DNA of 64,000 nucleotides from Sanguibacter antarcticus (GTDB lineage Bacteria > Actinomycetota > Actinomycetes > Actinomycetales > Cellulomonadaceae): contig NZ_PDJG01000001.1 in NCBI RefSeq assembly GCF_002564005.1, positions 2,170,001 to 2,234,000 on the forward strand, given 5' to 3'. The translations under genes and the position numbers were made by a program. The number at the start of each line of letters is the position of its first letter. Within the stretch, counting starts at the first letter, position 1. Of this stretch, positions 46,030 to 55,938 are shown one piece after another. Under the pieces are notes generated by a model. The model was given only the letters and a program-made list of their open reading frames with translations. It was not told the DNA's origin and did not search any database.

Positions 46030-47541
46030 TCAGAACCCTTGCGCCAGGCGGTAGTACGCCTGGTTCCAGCGCAGCTCCTGCGCAAAGCGTCGAGCCTCGG
46101 TCGACTCGTCGATGGTCACGAGCTCGGTGCGCGCCATGTCGGAGAAGTCCTGGAATGCCTCCAGGCCCACGGCCGTGCTCATCACGGTGTGGTGGGCCGC
46201 ACCGGCGAGCAGCCACGCCTCGGCAGAGACAGCAAAGCTCGGCCGTGGCTTCCACACCGCACGCGCGACGGGAAGGTTGGGCAGCTCGTGCGCCGGCGCG
46301 ACGACGTCGACGACGTTGACCGTGAGACGGAAGCGCTCCCGCATGTCCGACATCGCGACGACCACGGCCGGGCCTGCATCCGTGTCGAAGACGAGACGGA
46401 CCGGGTCCTCCTTGCCGCCGATGCCGAGCGGGTGGATCTCGAGGCGCGGCCTCGAGGTCGTCAGCGTCGGGCAGACCTCGAGCATGTGCGCACCGAGGAT
46501 CACCTCGTCGCCCGGCGTGAGGTCGTACGTGTAGTCCTCCATGAGCGAGGCGCCACCCGGCAGCCCGTGCCCCATCACCTTCGCGGCGCGCACGAGGAGC
46601 GCTGTCTTCCAGTCGCCCTCGGCGCCGAAGCCGTACCCCTCCGCCATGAGCCGCTGGACTGCGAGCCCGGGGAGCTGGCGCAGCGCGCCGAGATCCTCGA
46701 AGTTCGTCGTGAACGCACCGAAGTCACCCGCCTCGAGGAACGAGCGCAGGCCCGCCTCGAGGCGGGCCCCGTAACGCAGGGAGTCGTGACGGTCCCCGCC
46801 CGTGCGCAGCTCAGGAGCGACGTCGTACAGCTCCTCGTACTGCGCGACGAGGCCGTCGACGACCGATTCCTCCACCGCGTCCACCACAGCGACGAGGTCG
46901 TTGACGCCCCACGTGTTCACGGAGACGCCGAGGCTGATCTCGGCCTCGGTCTTGTCGCCCTCGGTGACGGCGACGTTGCGCATGTTGTCCCCGAAGCGGG
47001 CCAGCCGCAGGTTGCGGACGGCGTCCAGCCCGGCTGCAGCACGGGTCCACGTGGCGATCTTGTCGATGACGGCGGGGTTCGAGACGTGACCGACGACGGT
47101 CTTGCGCGGCACCCCCATGCGCGTCTGGATGTACCCGAACTCCCGGTCGCCGTGAGCAGCCTGGTTGAGGTTCATGAAGTCCATGTCGATGTCCGCCCAG
47201 GGCAGCTCGACGTTGGCCTGCGTGTGCAGGTGCAGAAGAGGTGTGTCGAGGGCGTCCAGCCCACGGATCCACATCTTCGCCGGGGAGAACGTGTGCATCC
47301 AGGCGATCAGACCGATGCACGCGGGGTCGGCGTTCGCGGCGAGGGCGAGCGCCTTGATCGCGTCCGAGTCTTTGAGGACCGGCTTCCACACGACAGCCAC
47401 CGGGACGGCGTCGGCGCCGTCGATGGCTGCGGCGATCGTCTGGGACTGCTCGGCGACCTGGCGCAGGGTCTCCTCGCCGTAGAGGTTCTGAGACCCGGTG
47501 AGGAACCAGATCTCCTTGCCCTCGAGGGGGTTCTTCTTCAT
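46030..47541 (-). CDS. araA: L-Arabinose isomerase
   Basis: Converts L-arabinose to L-ribulose (503 aa, usual length about 500). Family blocks: [17 protein letters not shown] start, [33 protein letters not shown] with catalytic Glu, EDYTYDL and GAHMLEVCP. The ATG at 47541 with an AAGGGA site is chosen; a GTG at 47556 overlapping the araD stop is possible. Third gene of araB-araD-araA. Confidence 0.95.
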   Translation of the reverse strand: MKKNPLEGKEIWFLTGSQNLYGEETLRQVAEQSQTIAAAIDGADAVPVAVVWKPVLKDSDAIKALALAANADPACIGLIAWMHTFSPAKMWIRGLDALDTPLLHLHTQANVELPWADIDMDFMNLNQAAHGDREFGYIQTRMGVPRKTVVGHVSNPAVIDKIATWTRAAAGLDAVRNLRLARFGDNMRNVAVTEGDKTEAEISLGVSVNTWGVNDLVAVVDAVEESVVDGLVAQYEELYDVAPELRTGGDRHDSLRYGARLEAGLRSFLEAGDFGAFTTNFEDLGALRQLPGLAVQRLMAEGYGFGAEGDWKTALLVRAAKVMGHGLPGGASLMEDYTYDLTPGDEVILGAHMLEVCPTLTTSRPRLEIHPLGIGGKEDPVRLVFDTDAGPAVVVAMSDMRERFRLTVNVVDVVAPAHELPNLPVARAVWKPRPSFAVSAEAWLLAGAAHHTVMSTAVGLEAFQDFSDMARTELVTIDESTEARRFAQELRWNQAYYRLAQGF

Positions 47542-47552
47542 GGCTGGTCCCT

Positions 47553-48266
47553 TCACTGACCGTAGACGTTCTGGTACCGGGCATAGAGCGAGTCGATGTC
47601 GTCCTGCGAGAGGCGGGTGGGCTCGCCCAGCTGGCGCGAGACATGGACGGTCCGTGCGACCTCTTCGACCATGACCGCCGCCTTGACGGCCGACGTGGCG
47701 TCCGGGCCGATGGTGAAGGGGCCGTGGTTGCGCATGAGCACCGCGGGCGAGCGCGACGTCGCGAGGGCGTCCACGATGCCCTTGCCGATGGAGTCGTCGC
47801 CGATGAGCGCGAACGGGCCGACAGGGACGTCGCCGCCGAACTCGTCAGCCATCATCGTCAGCACGCACGGCACCGGCTCGGCCCGTGCCGCCCACGCGGT
47901 CGCGTACGTCGAGTGGGTGTGGACCACTCCCCCGACGCGGTCCATGTGGCGGTACACGTACGCGTGCGCGGCGGTGTCCGACGACGGCGAGCGGGTGCCG
48001 TCGACGAGGTTCCCGTCGAGGTCGCACACGACCATGGACTCAGGTGTGAGGTCGTCGTACGCCACCCCAGAGGGCTTGATGACGAAGAGGTCGGCTGACG
48101 TCAGACGTTGCGAGACGTTCCCTGCCGTCCAGACGACGAGCCCCCAGCGAGGCAGCTCTGCGTGCAGGCGGGAGACGAGCTCGCGGACGTGGGCGACCTC
48201 GGCACGGACCTCGACCGGGTACCCGTCGAGGCCGCTCGGCCGCCCGGTCCCCTGCCCGGCGCTCAT
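47553..48266 (-). CDS. araD: L-Ribulose-5-phosphate 4-epimerase
   Basis: Class II aldolase-fold enzyme (237 aa) making D-xylulose 5-phosphate. Zinc ligands are in [12 protein letters not shown] and [16 protein letters not shown] and VIKPSGV are substrate-phosphate motifs. ATG overlaps the araB stop (ATGA). The frame remains open far upstream inside araB but that is a shadow. Confidence 0.94.
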   Translation of the reverse strand: MSAGQGTGRPSGLDGYPVEVRAEVAHVRELVSRLHAELPRWGLVVWTAGNVSQRLTSADLFVIKPSGVAYDDLTPESMVVCDLDGNLVDGTRSPSSDTAAHAYVYRHMDRVGGVVHTHSTYATAWAARAEPVPCVLTMMADEFGGDVPVGPFALIGDDSIGKGIVDALATSRSPAVLMRNHGPFTIGPDATSAVKAAVMVEEVARTVHVSRQLGEPTRLSQDDIDSLYARYQNVYGQ

Positions 48267-49999
48267 GCGGAAGCCTCCGTCTCGGACGCGGTGCCCGCTG
48301 CGGAGGCCGTGGCCTCGCGGCGGATCGCCCTGAGCCGGTGCATGACGTCGTTCGCGCCGCGGCCGAAGTAGTCGTGGAGCGTCGTGTACTCGGCGAACAG
48401 CGCGTCGTAGCGCGCCGAGCTCTCCGGGACCGGCAGGTACGCGGACCGGGTGCGCTTGCCCATGACCGCGGCGGCCGTCCGGACGTCCGGGTAGGCACCG
48501 GCCGCGACCGCTGCGTGGATCGCGGAACCGAGGGCAGGGCCCTGGTCGCTCGCGATGGTCGACAGCGGCAGGCGGGTCACGTCCGCGTAGATCTGCATGA
48601 GGAGCCGGTTCTTCAGCAGGCCGCCGGCGACGACGAGCTCCGTGACCGGGACTCCCGAGTCTTGGAACGCCTCGACGACGGTGCGGGTGCCGAACGCGGT
48701 GGCCTCGAGAAGGGCCCGGTACGTGTCCTCGGGCTTCGTCGCGAGCGTCTGGCCGACGACGACCCCCGAGAGCTCGTGGTCGACGAGGACCGACCTGTTC
48801 CCAGAGTGCCAGTCGAGGGCGACGAGACCGTGCTCGCCGATCTGCTGCTGTGCGGCGAGCGCGGTGAGGTGCTCGTGGACGGACACGCCGGCGGCCGCGG
48901 CCGCGTCGACGTAGGCAGGCGGGACAGCGCTCGTGACGAACCAGCCGAAGATGTCGCCGACACCGGACTGGCCTGCCTCGTAGCCCCAGAGCCCCTCGAC
49001 GATCCCGCCGTCGACGACCCCGCACATCCCCGGGACCTCGTGCAGCTCGTCGCCGTTCATGACGTGACAGGTCGAGGTGCCCATGATCGCGGTCATCTGC
49101 CCGGGCTCGACAGCGCCGGCCGCAGGAGCGGTCACGTGGGCGTCGACGTTGCCGACGGCGACGGCGATGCCCTCGGGCAGCCCCGTCCAGGCGGCGGCCT
49201 CGGCGGTGAGCCTGCCTGCGACGGCACCGAGGCGGCCGATCGTGTGCTCGACCTTGTCCGTCACGAAGCGTGCGAAGTCGGGGTTGAGCGCGGACAGGAA
49301 CTCCTCGGACGGGTAGCGCCCGTCCTGGTAGATGCCTTTGTACCCCGCCGTGCACGCGTTGCGCACGTAGGTCCCGCAGAGCTGCCACACGATCCAGTCC
49401 GCGGCCTCGACCCAGTGGTCGATCGCGTCGTACACCTCACGGTCTTCTTCGAGGACCTGCAGGCCCTTCGCGAACTCCCACTCCGAGGAGACGAGGCCGC
49501 CGTACCGGGCGATCCACCCTTCGCCGCGGGCATGGGCGAGCGCGTTGATCCGGTCCGCCTGGCCTTGCGCCGCATGGTGCTTCCACAGCTTGGTGTAGGC
49601 GTGGGGACGGTCGCCGAAACCGTCGAGCTCGCAGAGCGGCGTGCCGTCGACGGTCGTCGGGACCATCGTGCACGCGGTGAAGTCTGTGCCGACGCCGATG
49701 ATGTCGGCGAGGTCGATGCCGTGGTCCGCCTGCGCCCGGGCGATCGCGGCGGGCACCGCGACCTTGAGCACGTCGACGTAGTCCTGCGGGACCTGCAGCG
49801 CCCAGTCGGGCGGGAGCTGGACGGGTGCGGCCGACGCGGACGCGGGGCCGGCGGTGAGCGTGCGGTCCATGACCGCGTGCGAGTACTCATGGACACCCGT
49901 CCCGAGCTCGGCGCCGTCGTGGACGCGGACGATCACGGCACGACCGGACAGCGTCCCGTAGTCGACGCCGATGGTCAGGGCACGCTGCGGGTCGGTCAT
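48263..49999 (-). CDS. araB: L-Ribulokinase
   Basis: FGGY-family sugar kinase (578 aa). ATP/substrate motifs include IGVDYGTLSGRAVIV at the N-terminus, GVGTDFTACTMVP, MGTSTCHVMN and the C-terminal ELVVAGGLLKNRLLMQIYADV. ATG 49999 has a GAGG site; the upstream 49 open codons are rejected because they run into the operator. First gene of the ara operon. Confidence 0.95.
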   Translation of the reverse strand: MTDPQRALTIGVDYGTLSGRAVIVRVHDGAELGTGVHEYSHAVMDRTLTAGPASASAAPVQLPPDWALQVPQDYVDVLKVAVPAAIARAQADHGIDLADIIGVGTDFTACTMVPTTVDGTPLCELDGFGDRPHAYTKLWKHHAAQGQADRINALAHARGEGWIARYGGLVSSEWEFAKGLQVLEEDREVYDAIDHWVEAADWIVWQLCGTYVRNACTAGYKGIYQDGRYPSEEFLSALNPDFARFVTDKVEHTIGRLGAVAGRLTAEAAAWTGLPEGIAVAVGNVDAHVTAPAAGAVEPGQMTAIMGTSTCHVMNGDELHEVPGMCGVVDGGIVEGLWGYEAGQSGVGDIFGWFVTSAVPPAYVDAAAAAGVSVHEHLTALAAQQQIGEHGLVALDWHSGNRSVLVDHELSGVVVGQTLATKPEDTYRALLEATAFGTRTVVEAFQDSGVPVTELVVAGGLLKNRLLMQIYADVTRLPLSTIASDQGPALGSAIHAAVAAGAYPDVRTAAAVMGKRTRSAYLPVPESSARYDALFAEYTTLHDYFGRGANDVMHRLRAIRREATASAAGTASETEASA

Positions 50000-50116
50000 G
50001 CGGAGCCTCGTTGCTACAGGGTCCGCACGGAGGCGGACGGCGATGTGGTCGTACGTGGTGCGCTGGAGTGCCGCCAGGGCCGGGACCGGGGGTGCCTCGG
50101 CCCTGGCAACACTCGA

Positions 50117-50146
50117 TGTTAACGTTAACAACTGTTGATCTGTCAA
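50117..50146 (-). promoter_or_regulatory. ara operon promoter with perfect LacI-type operator
   Basis: TGTTAACGTTAACA (50117-50130) is a perfect 14-bp palindrome with an AACGTT core. On the minus strand a consensus TTGACA (50146-50141) precedes it, so the palindrome covers the -10 region and a bound repressor would block RNA polymerase. The LacI gene 41 bp farther upstream is the obvious candidate regulator. Confidence 0.75.
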
Positions 50147-50170
50147 GGATGGATGTTCCGAGAGCCCCCA

Positions 50171-51184
50171 TCAGCCCCGCGGCCGCGCCGTGCTGGACCG
50201 CAGCACCAGGTCAGGGGGCGAGGTCGAGTCGTCGGCCGGTCTGCCGTCGAGCGACGCCAGGAGCGTCGCGATGATCCGCGCGCCGAGGTACGCGAAGCCC
50301 TGGCGGACCGTCGTCAGCGGCGGGATGAAGTTCGACGCCCCCGGGACGTCGTCGAAGCCCACGACGCTCACGTCCCGCGGGACGACGAGGCCCGCCTCGT
50401 GAAAAGCCCTCAAGAGGCCGAGCGCCAGCTGGTCGTTCGCTGCGAAGACCGCGGTCGGCACACCGTCGCGAACGAGGTCCTGACCCACCACGTACCCGCG
50501 CTCGGCCGTCCAGTCCCCCTCGATCGGTTCACCGACGTGCAGCCCCAGCGCCGCAGACTCCGCGGCCCACCCGACCACCCGGGCACGAGCGTCGAGCCAG
50601 TCCGCCGGACCAGCGAGGTGCACCACCTCGCGATGACCGAGCCCCGCCAGGTGGCGGACCACGAGCCGTGCGCCGAGCTCTTGGTCCACCGAGACCGTCG
50701 TCACCGTCTCCGGAGGATCCGGGATCGCCGCCACCACGACGACCGGCAGCCCCTCCCCGAACGTCCGCACGGCCTCGACGACGTCGGCGTGCGGCGCGAT
50801 GACCACCACGCCCTCCACCGCCTGGTCCATGAAGTGCTCGAGTACCTCGTGCATCGACTCGGCGTCCACGGACCGCAGCGTCGCGACCGACAAGAAGTAG
50901 CCGGCCTCCCGCGCAGCCTCCTCGATCCCCACGAGCGTGCGCGACGGACCGAAGAGATACGACCCGGTCGTCACCACCCCGAGCGTCCCGGACCTGCGCG
51001 TCACGAGCGCACGCGCCGCGCTGTTGCGCCGGTAGCCGAGCCGCGCGATCGCCTCGAGCACCCGGTCGCGTGTCTCCGGGCGCACGTTCGGGTGGTCGTT
51101 GAGGACCCGCGAGACCGTCTGGTGCGAGAGCCCGGCCGCACGGGCGACGTCGTTCATCCCCGGCGGCCGCGAGTCCCCAGCCAT
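50171..51184 (-). CDS. LacI-family regulator, probable arabinose operon repressor
   Basis: 337 aa. HTH MNDVARAAGLSHQTVSRVLN near residues 10-29, hinge RRNSAARALVTRR, and an effector domain with DVSVVGFDDVPGASNFIPPL. Transcribed in the same direction as araB but separated by 171 bp containing the operator. Its ATG overlaps the stop of an upstream membrane-protein gene (TGATG). Role in arabinose control is inferred from position and the operator type. Confidence 0.9.
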   Translation of the reverse strand: MAGDSRPPGMNDVARAAGLSHQTVSRVLNDHPNVRPETRDRVLEAIARLGYRRNSAARALVTRRSGTLGVVTTGSYLFGPSRTLVGIEEAAREAGYFLSVATLRSVDAESMHEVLEHFMDQAVEGVVVIAPHADVVEAVRTFGEGLPVVVVAAIPDPPETVTTVSVDQELGARLVVRHLAGLGHREVVHLAGPADWLDARARVVGWAAESAALGLHVGEPIEGDWTAERGYVVGQDLVRDGVPTAVFAANDQLALGLLRAFHEAGLVVPRDVSVVGFDDVPGASNFIPPLTTVRQGFAYLGARIIATLLASLDGRPADDSTSPPDLVLRSSTARPRG

Positions 51185-51855
51185 CAGAGGCTGAACGCCA
51201 GGTAGAAGTTCTCGATGTCGGACGTCGGACCGGTGGCCTGGAGGAGAACGGTGCCGTTCGTCCACACAGCCGTCGAGGTCTCCTCGTCCACGCTCATGAT
51301 CGAGTACGTCCCGGCCGGTTCACCAGCCACCGTCACCTCGCCCGACGAGACGGGCTCGCTCCCAGCAGCGACCGTCGTCGCTGCCTGGGCAGCAGCCTCC
51401 TCCGCCGTGGGCCACTGACCGACGACGACCTCGTAGTCGACGTCCGAGCCGTCGAGGGGACCCGTGTACGTCGCTGCGACGGACTCGAGCGCCGCCGCGG
51501 CCGCGAACGCGTCCGACGGAGCGATCGCTGTCAGGACGAACTGGCGGACGGCGCCCGGCAACGACAAGAGCAGCGCGGACCCGTCCCCCCGGTCGACCGG
51601 CTCCGCCACCGGGGTCGGCTCAGGCAAGACGACCTCCACCGCGCTCGGCATCTCGGTCGGCTCCGAGGCGTCCTCTCCGGTGAGCCACACCACCAGACCG
51701 ACGACGACGGCGAGCAGGAGGACGCCCCCGATCGCCCACGGGAGCCACGGCGGGCCAGGGAGCTTGCGGCGTGCGCTGGCGCCCGGGTCAGCGACAGTCC
51801 CCGGGTCAGGGACAGGCTCTGTGCGTGCTCGACCGCTGGCGTGCTGATCGCTCAT
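51184..51855 (-). CDS. Single-span membrane protein coupled to the LacI regulator
   Basis: 223 aa. Cytoplasmic Pro/Ala-rich N-terminus, one membrane helix near 38-60 (WAIGGVLLLAVVVGLVVWL), and an extracytoplasmic domain of about 150 residues with no recognised family. No Cys residues are seen. The TGATG junction with the LacI gene suggests coupled translation. Length, topology and coupling invite a sensing role, which is speculation. Confidence 0.7.
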   Translation of the reverse strand: MSDQHASGRARTEPVPDPGTVADPGASARRKLPGPPWLPWAIGGVLLLAVVVGLVVWLTGEDASEPTEMPSAVEVVLPEPTPVAEPVDRGDGSALLLSLPGAVRQFVLTAIAPSDAFAAAAALESVAATYTGPLDGSDVDYEVVVGQWPTAEEAAAQAATTVAAGSEPVSSGEVTVAGEPAGTYSIMSVDEETSTAVWTNGTVLLQATGPTSDIENFYLAFSL

Positions 51856-52081
51856 GGTGCTCGTTTCCCCTTGTGAAGCGATGGTCGTCCGAACCAACCA
51901 GCCTACGGGCTGCACCGCTCACGAGGTCGGTGCCACGACGGAGCGAGCCCCTGGCGGTTCGAACCGCCCTGTGGACAAACGTCGCGGACGGAGGAGACTG
52001 GATATATCGCTACCGGGACGCGGCGCGGCCACCTGCCGAGCATCCTGGGCGGCCGGTGGCCTCTCGACAGGAGGCGTCATC

Positions 52082-53017
52082 ATGACCACACCGCGCGGGA
52101 TCGTCGTCGGCATCGACCGGTCCCCAGGCTCTGTCCACGCGCTCGACTGGGCGCTCGACGAAGCAGTCTCACGCGAGGTGCCGCTCACGGCGCTCCTCGT
52201 CTGGGACGCATCGTGGATGGACGCGCCCGAGGTCTCGCTGACCCAAGACACGACAGAGACCATCTACCAGCGGATCGGAGCGCGAGAGCTCGCCCGGGTG
52301 CAGACGATCGTCGACGACGCCCGTGAGCGCCTCGCGGCGCGCACACCATCCGCGAGAGACCACGAGATCGTCGCCGCGCAGGTCCAGGGCTCTCCGGTGA
52401 CCTCGCTGCTCGAGCAGAGCGCGGACGCCGAGCTGCTCGTCGTCGGCCGGCGCGGTTTCGGGACGCTCGCGCACCTCGTCATGGGCTCGGTCTCCGCGAA
52501 CGTCGTGCACCACGCGCACCGCCCCGTGACTGTCGTCCCCGAACCGCCGCGCCGCCCCGACGCGAGCGTCCCTGCGGGCCGGCACGCCGCACCCGCGACC
52601 GTCGTGGTCGGCGTCGACGGCTCCGACTCCTCGGTCCGTGCCCTGCGCTACGGTGCCGAGGTCGCTGCGCGGCTCGACCTCGACCTCGACGCCGTCAGCT
52701 GCTGGAACATGCCGACGCTCGCGCCCGCCGTCGGCGGGACAGCCTGGGTCCCGCCGTCCTCGGGCCTGGCGGCCGAGACCGAAGAGACCCTCGCACGCAC
52801 CGTCGACCTCGCCGCGCTCTCCCTGCCCGCCGACCGTGTCCACCAGGTCGTCCTCGACGCCTCCCCCGCAAAAGGGCTCATCACGTACGCCCGGCTCGCC
52901 GAGCGCCTGGTCGTCGGCAGCCGCGGGCTGGGCGGCTTCGACCGCCTCGTGCTCGGCTCGACGAGCAGCCAGGTCCTGCGGCACACAGCAGGTCCGGTGA
53001 CCGTCGTCCCTGAGTGA
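52082..53017 (+). CDS. Tandem-domain universal stress protein
   Basis: 311 aa made of two UspA domains. Each carries the ATP-binding G-2x-G-9x-G(S/T) motif: VVGRRGFGTLAHLVMGSVS near residues 120-138 and VGSRGLGGFDRLVLGSTS near 280-298, plus Asp in GIDRS and GVDGSD. AGGAGG ribosome-binding site 7 nt before ATG 52082. Upstream sequence is A/T-richer, with TGGATATATCG near 52000 that may form a promoter. Confidence 0.92.
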   Translation: MTTPRGIVVGIDRSPGSVHALDWALDEAVSREVPLTALLVWDASWMDAPEVSLTQDTTETIYQRIGARELARVQTIVDDARERLAARTPSARDHEIVAAQVQGSPVTSLLEQSADAELLVVGRRGFGTLAHLVMGSVSANVVHHAHRPVTVVPEPPRRPDASVPAGRHAAPATVVVGVDGSDSSVRALRYGAEVAARLDLDLDAVSCWNMPTLAPAVGGTAWVPPSSGLAAETEETLARTVDLAALSLPADRVHQVVLDASPAKGLITYARLAERLVVGSRGLGGFDRLVLGSTSSQVLRHTAGPVTVVPE

Positions 53018-53068
53018 GCCGGCCCGGCGCGAGGCGTCCCACCGTCCTGCGCTGTCGGTGCCACCCGG

Positions 53069-53074
53069 TAGCGT
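53069..53074 (+). promoter_or_regulatory. Leaderless -10 box for radA
   Basis: TAGCGT followed by 7 nt and ATG 53082. Confidence 0.5.
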
Positions 53075-53081
53075 GCCGCGC

Positions 53082-54509
53082 ATGGCCTCCTCCACCTCGA
53101 CCGCACGGTCGTCCACCACGACCGGTCGCACCGCACGACCCGGATACCGCTGCACCGAGTGCGGATGGACCACGGCCAAGTGGGCGGGTCGCTGCGGCGA
53201 GTGCCAGGAGTGGGGATCGGTCACCGAGGCGGCCGCCGCCACGTCCGGCCCGCGGACCGTCGCGTCCGCGCCCACGCGCAACGTCGCGAAGCCGATCGGC
53301 GAGATCGACGTCGACTCCGCCCACGCGACCCCCACCGGCATCTCCGAGTTCGACCGCGTCCTCGGCGGCGGGATCGTCCCCGGCGCCGTCGTGCTGCTCG
53401 CAGGCGAGCCCGGGGTAGGCAAGTCGACCCTGCTCCTCGACGTCGCGAGCACCTACGCGCGCGGGGGGCGCCGCGTCCTCTACATCACCGGCGAAGAGTC
53501 CGCAGGTCAGGTGCGCCTGCGCGCCGAACGCATCGACGCCCTCGCCCCAGGGCTCCTGCTCGCCGCCGAGACCGACCTCGGACAGGTGCTCGGCCAGGTC
53601 GAGGCCACGCAGCCCGACCTCCTCATCGTCGACTCGGTCCAGACCATCGCGTCCGCCCAGGTGGAAGGGTCGCCCGGAGGCGTGAGCCAGGTCCGCGAGG
53701 TGGCCTCCGCGCTCATCGCCGCCGCCAAGGGACGCAACATGCCCGTCGTCCTCGTCGGACACGTCACCAAGGACGGGTCCGTCGCGGGCCCGCGCACCCT
53801 CGAGCACCTCGTCGACGTCGTGTGCCAGTTCGAGGGCGACCGGCACTCACGCCTGCGCATGATCCGCGCCGTGAAGAACAGGTACGGCCCTACCGACGAG
53901 GTCGGCTGCTTCGAGCTGACCGAAGACGGCATCACCGGGCTCGCAGACCCGAGCGGGCTGTTCCTCAGCCACATCAACCTCGCCGTGCCCGGCACGTGCG
54001 TCACCGTCACCCTCGAAGGTCGGCGCCCGCTCGCCCTCGAGATCCAGGGCCTCGTCGTCGCCAGCCCGCTCGCCAACCCCCGACGCACCACGAGCGGCAT
54101 CGACTCCAGCAGGCTCGCGATGATCCTCGCCGTCGTGCACCGTCACCTCGGCGCCCGGCTCTCCGACGCCGACGTGTACGTCTCGACCATCGGCGGCGCT
54201 CGCGTCACCGAGCCTGCCGCCGACCTCGCGATCGCGCTCGCCGTGCTCAGCGCCGTCGAGAACAAGTCGATGCCCGTCGGCACCATCGCGATCGGCGAGG
54301 TCGGGCTCGCCGGAGAGCTGCGTGCCGTGACCGGGATCTCTCGTCGGCTCAGTGAGGCGGCTCGCCTCGGCTTCACGCGCGCCGTGGTCCCCGCCGGCAC
54401 CAGCGGTCCCGCCCCGGCCGGGATGACCCTCCTGCCTGCGGCGAACCTCGCGGAAGCAGTCCAGCGCACGCACCAGGTGTTCACTGGCACCGACGCCCGC
54501 GACGCGTAA
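53082..54509 (+). CDS. radA: DNA repair protein RadA
   Basis: RecA-like branch-migration ATPase (475 aa). N-terminal zinc finger YRCTECGWTTAKWAGRCGEC with four Cys, Walker A GEPGVGKSTLL, Walker B LLIVDSVQT, the RadA-specific KNRYG motif, and a C-terminal Lon-protease-like domain. ATG 53082 agrees with the -10 spacing. Its stop codon overlaps the disA promoter. Confidence 0.95.
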   Translation: MASSTSTARSSTTTGRTARPGYRCTECGWTTAKWAGRCGECQEWGSVTEAAAATSGPRTVASAPTRNVAKPIGEIDVDSAHATPTGISEFDRVLGGGIVPGAVVLLAGEPGVGKSTLLLDVASTYARGGRRVLYITGEESAGQVRLRAERIDALAPGLLLAAETDLGQVLGQVEATQPDLLIVDSVQTIASAQVEGSPGGVSQVREVASALIAAAKGRNMPVVLVGHVTKDGSVAGPRTLEHLVDVVCQFEGDRHSRLRMIRAVKNRYGPTDEVGCFELTEDGITGLADPSGLFLSHINLAVPGTCVTVTLEGRRPLALEIQGLVVASPLANPRRTTSGIDSSRLAMILAVVHRHLGARLSDADVYVSTIGGARVTEPAADLAIALAVLSAVENKSMPVGTIAIGEVGLAGELRAVTGISRRLSEAARLGFTRAVVPAGTSGPAPAGMTLLPAANLAEAVQRTHQVFTGTDARDA

Positions 54510-54512
54510 GAT
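54507..54512 (+). promoter_or_regulatory. Leaderless -10 box for disA inside the radA stop
   Basis: TAAGAT, whose first three bases are the radA stop TAA, lies exactly 6 nt before the disA GTG at 54519. The gene can be transcribed on its own in addition to read-through from radA. Confidence 0.55.
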
Positions 54513-54518
54513 TCGCTC

Positions 54519-55604
54519 GTGGCCAACTCCCCCGCGCACATCGACGAACTCCTCCGCGAGACCCTGGCCGCCGTGGCGCCAGGGACCGAGCTCCGTGACG
54601 GGCTCGAACGCATCCTTCGCGGCCGCACCGGCGCGCTCATCGTCCTCGGCTTCGACACGACCGTCGAGACCATCAGCTCCGGCGGGTTCGTGCTCGACGT
54701 CGAGTTCTCCGCCACCCGCCTGCGAGAGCTCGCGAAGATGGACGGCGCCGTCGTCCTCGACCGTGAGGCGGACCGCATCCTGCGCGCCGCCGTCCAACTC
54801 CTCCCAGACCCCCTCATCGAGACGACCGAGTCCGGGACGCGTCACCGCACCGCAGAACGCGTCGCCAAGCAGACCGGCTTCCCCGTGATCTCGGTCAGCC
54901 AGTCGATGCGGATCGTCGCGCTCTACGTCGGCGGATCGCGGTACGTGCTCGAAGACTCCGACACCGTGCTCTCCCGAGCCAACCAGGCGCTCGCGACCCT
55001 CGAGCGCTACAAGGCTCGCCTCGACGAGGTGAGCGGCACGCTGTCCGCCCTCGAGATCGAGGACCTCGTCACCGTCCGCGACGTCTGCGCTGTCGTCCAG
55101 CGCCTCGAGATGGTCGGACGCATCGCCGAAGAGATCGCCGGGTACGTCGTCGAGCTCGGCGCCGACGGTCGGCTCCTCGCCCTCCAGTTCGACGAGCTCA
55201 TCGGTGGGCTCGGCGCCGACCGAGAGTTCGTCATCCGTGACTACGTCGAGGTCGCACGCAAAGACCGCTCCGTCACCGACGTGCTCGCGAGCCTCGGCGA
55301 GCTCGACTCCACCGAGCTCCTCGACCTCACGCTCATCGGCCGGGTCCTCGGGCTGCCGGGCGGCGGCGAGGCGCTCGACGCCGCCGTGGCCCCGCACGGC
55401 TACCGCCTCCTCGCGAAGGTGCCTCGCCTCCCTGACACGATCGTCGAACGGCTCGTCACCCACTTCGGTGGGCTGCAGAAGCTCCTCGCCGCGACCATCG
55501 AAGACCTCATGACCGTCGACGGCGTCGGCGAGCAGCGTGCGCGTTCCGTGCGCGAGGGCCTCTCCCGGCTCGCCGAGTCGAGCATCCTCGAGAGGTACGT
55601 CTAG
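54519..55604 (+). CDS. disA: DNA integrity scanning diadenylate cyclase DisA
   Basis: Makes c-di-AMP from ATP while scanning DNA (361 aa). The DAC domain shows MDGAVVLD (catalytic DGA) and [12 protein letters not shown] (RHR); a central coiled linker and a C-terminal helix-hairpin-helix DNA-binding domain ([15 protein letters not shown]) follow. Length matches the family. Adjacent to radA, as in many Gram-positives. Confidence 0.96.
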   Translation: MANSPAHIDELLRETLAAVAPGTELRDGLERILRGRTGALIVLGFDTTVETISSGGFVLDVEFSATRLRELAKMDGAVVLDREADRILRAAVQLLPDPLIETTESGTRHRTAERVAKQTGFPVISVSQSMRIVALYVGGSRYVLEDSDTVLSRANQALATLERYKARLDEVSGTLSALEIEDLVTVRDVCAVVQRLEMVGRIAEEIAGYVVELGADGRLLALQFDELIGGLGADREFVIRDYVEVARKDRSVTDVLASLGELDSTELLDLTLIGRVLGLPGGGEALDAAVAPHGYRLLAKVPRLPDTIVERLVTHFGGLQKLLAATIEDLMTVDGVGEQRARSVREGLSRLAESSILERYV

Positions 55605-55938
55605 CCTCGTCCCCCTCTCTAGCGGGCGTCCCTCGGACGAGCTCACGTGGGACGCTGCTCAACTGCCCGGCCTCCCAGGGGAGGAAGGTTCTGGACAGTC
55701 GATGAGCCAGGGGCCACGGTGAAGACGACGGATGAGGTAGTCGACCTCCACGGGGTCGAGATCCCGGTCGACGGCGGCATCGCGGCGACCTGCGCTCTCT
55801 AGGTGCTGTGGGGCACGACGTCGATGACACGTCGGGGAGATGTCGGTCCTGGACCCGAGGACGTTCCCGACGCCTTGGCCGAACCCGCCCGGCTCCATCC
55901 GTCGTGCACCGCACGCTCGGCGCCACCCCCTACCGACC
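55605..55938. other. Gene-poor stretch after disA
   Basis: About 330 bp with no convincing gene. A minus-strand frame (55659-55898, 79 codons) has a plausible C-terminal half (LDPVEVDYLIRRLHRGPW) with high third-position GC but no recognised homology; it could be a gene remnant. This point marks the change from core genes to an accessory region. Confidence 0.4.

Noticed and set aside
47553..49388. A 611-codon version of araD
   Set aside because: The N-terminal 370 codons lie inside araB in another frame and are Arg-rich; the ATG at 48266 with the ATGA overlap is the credible start.
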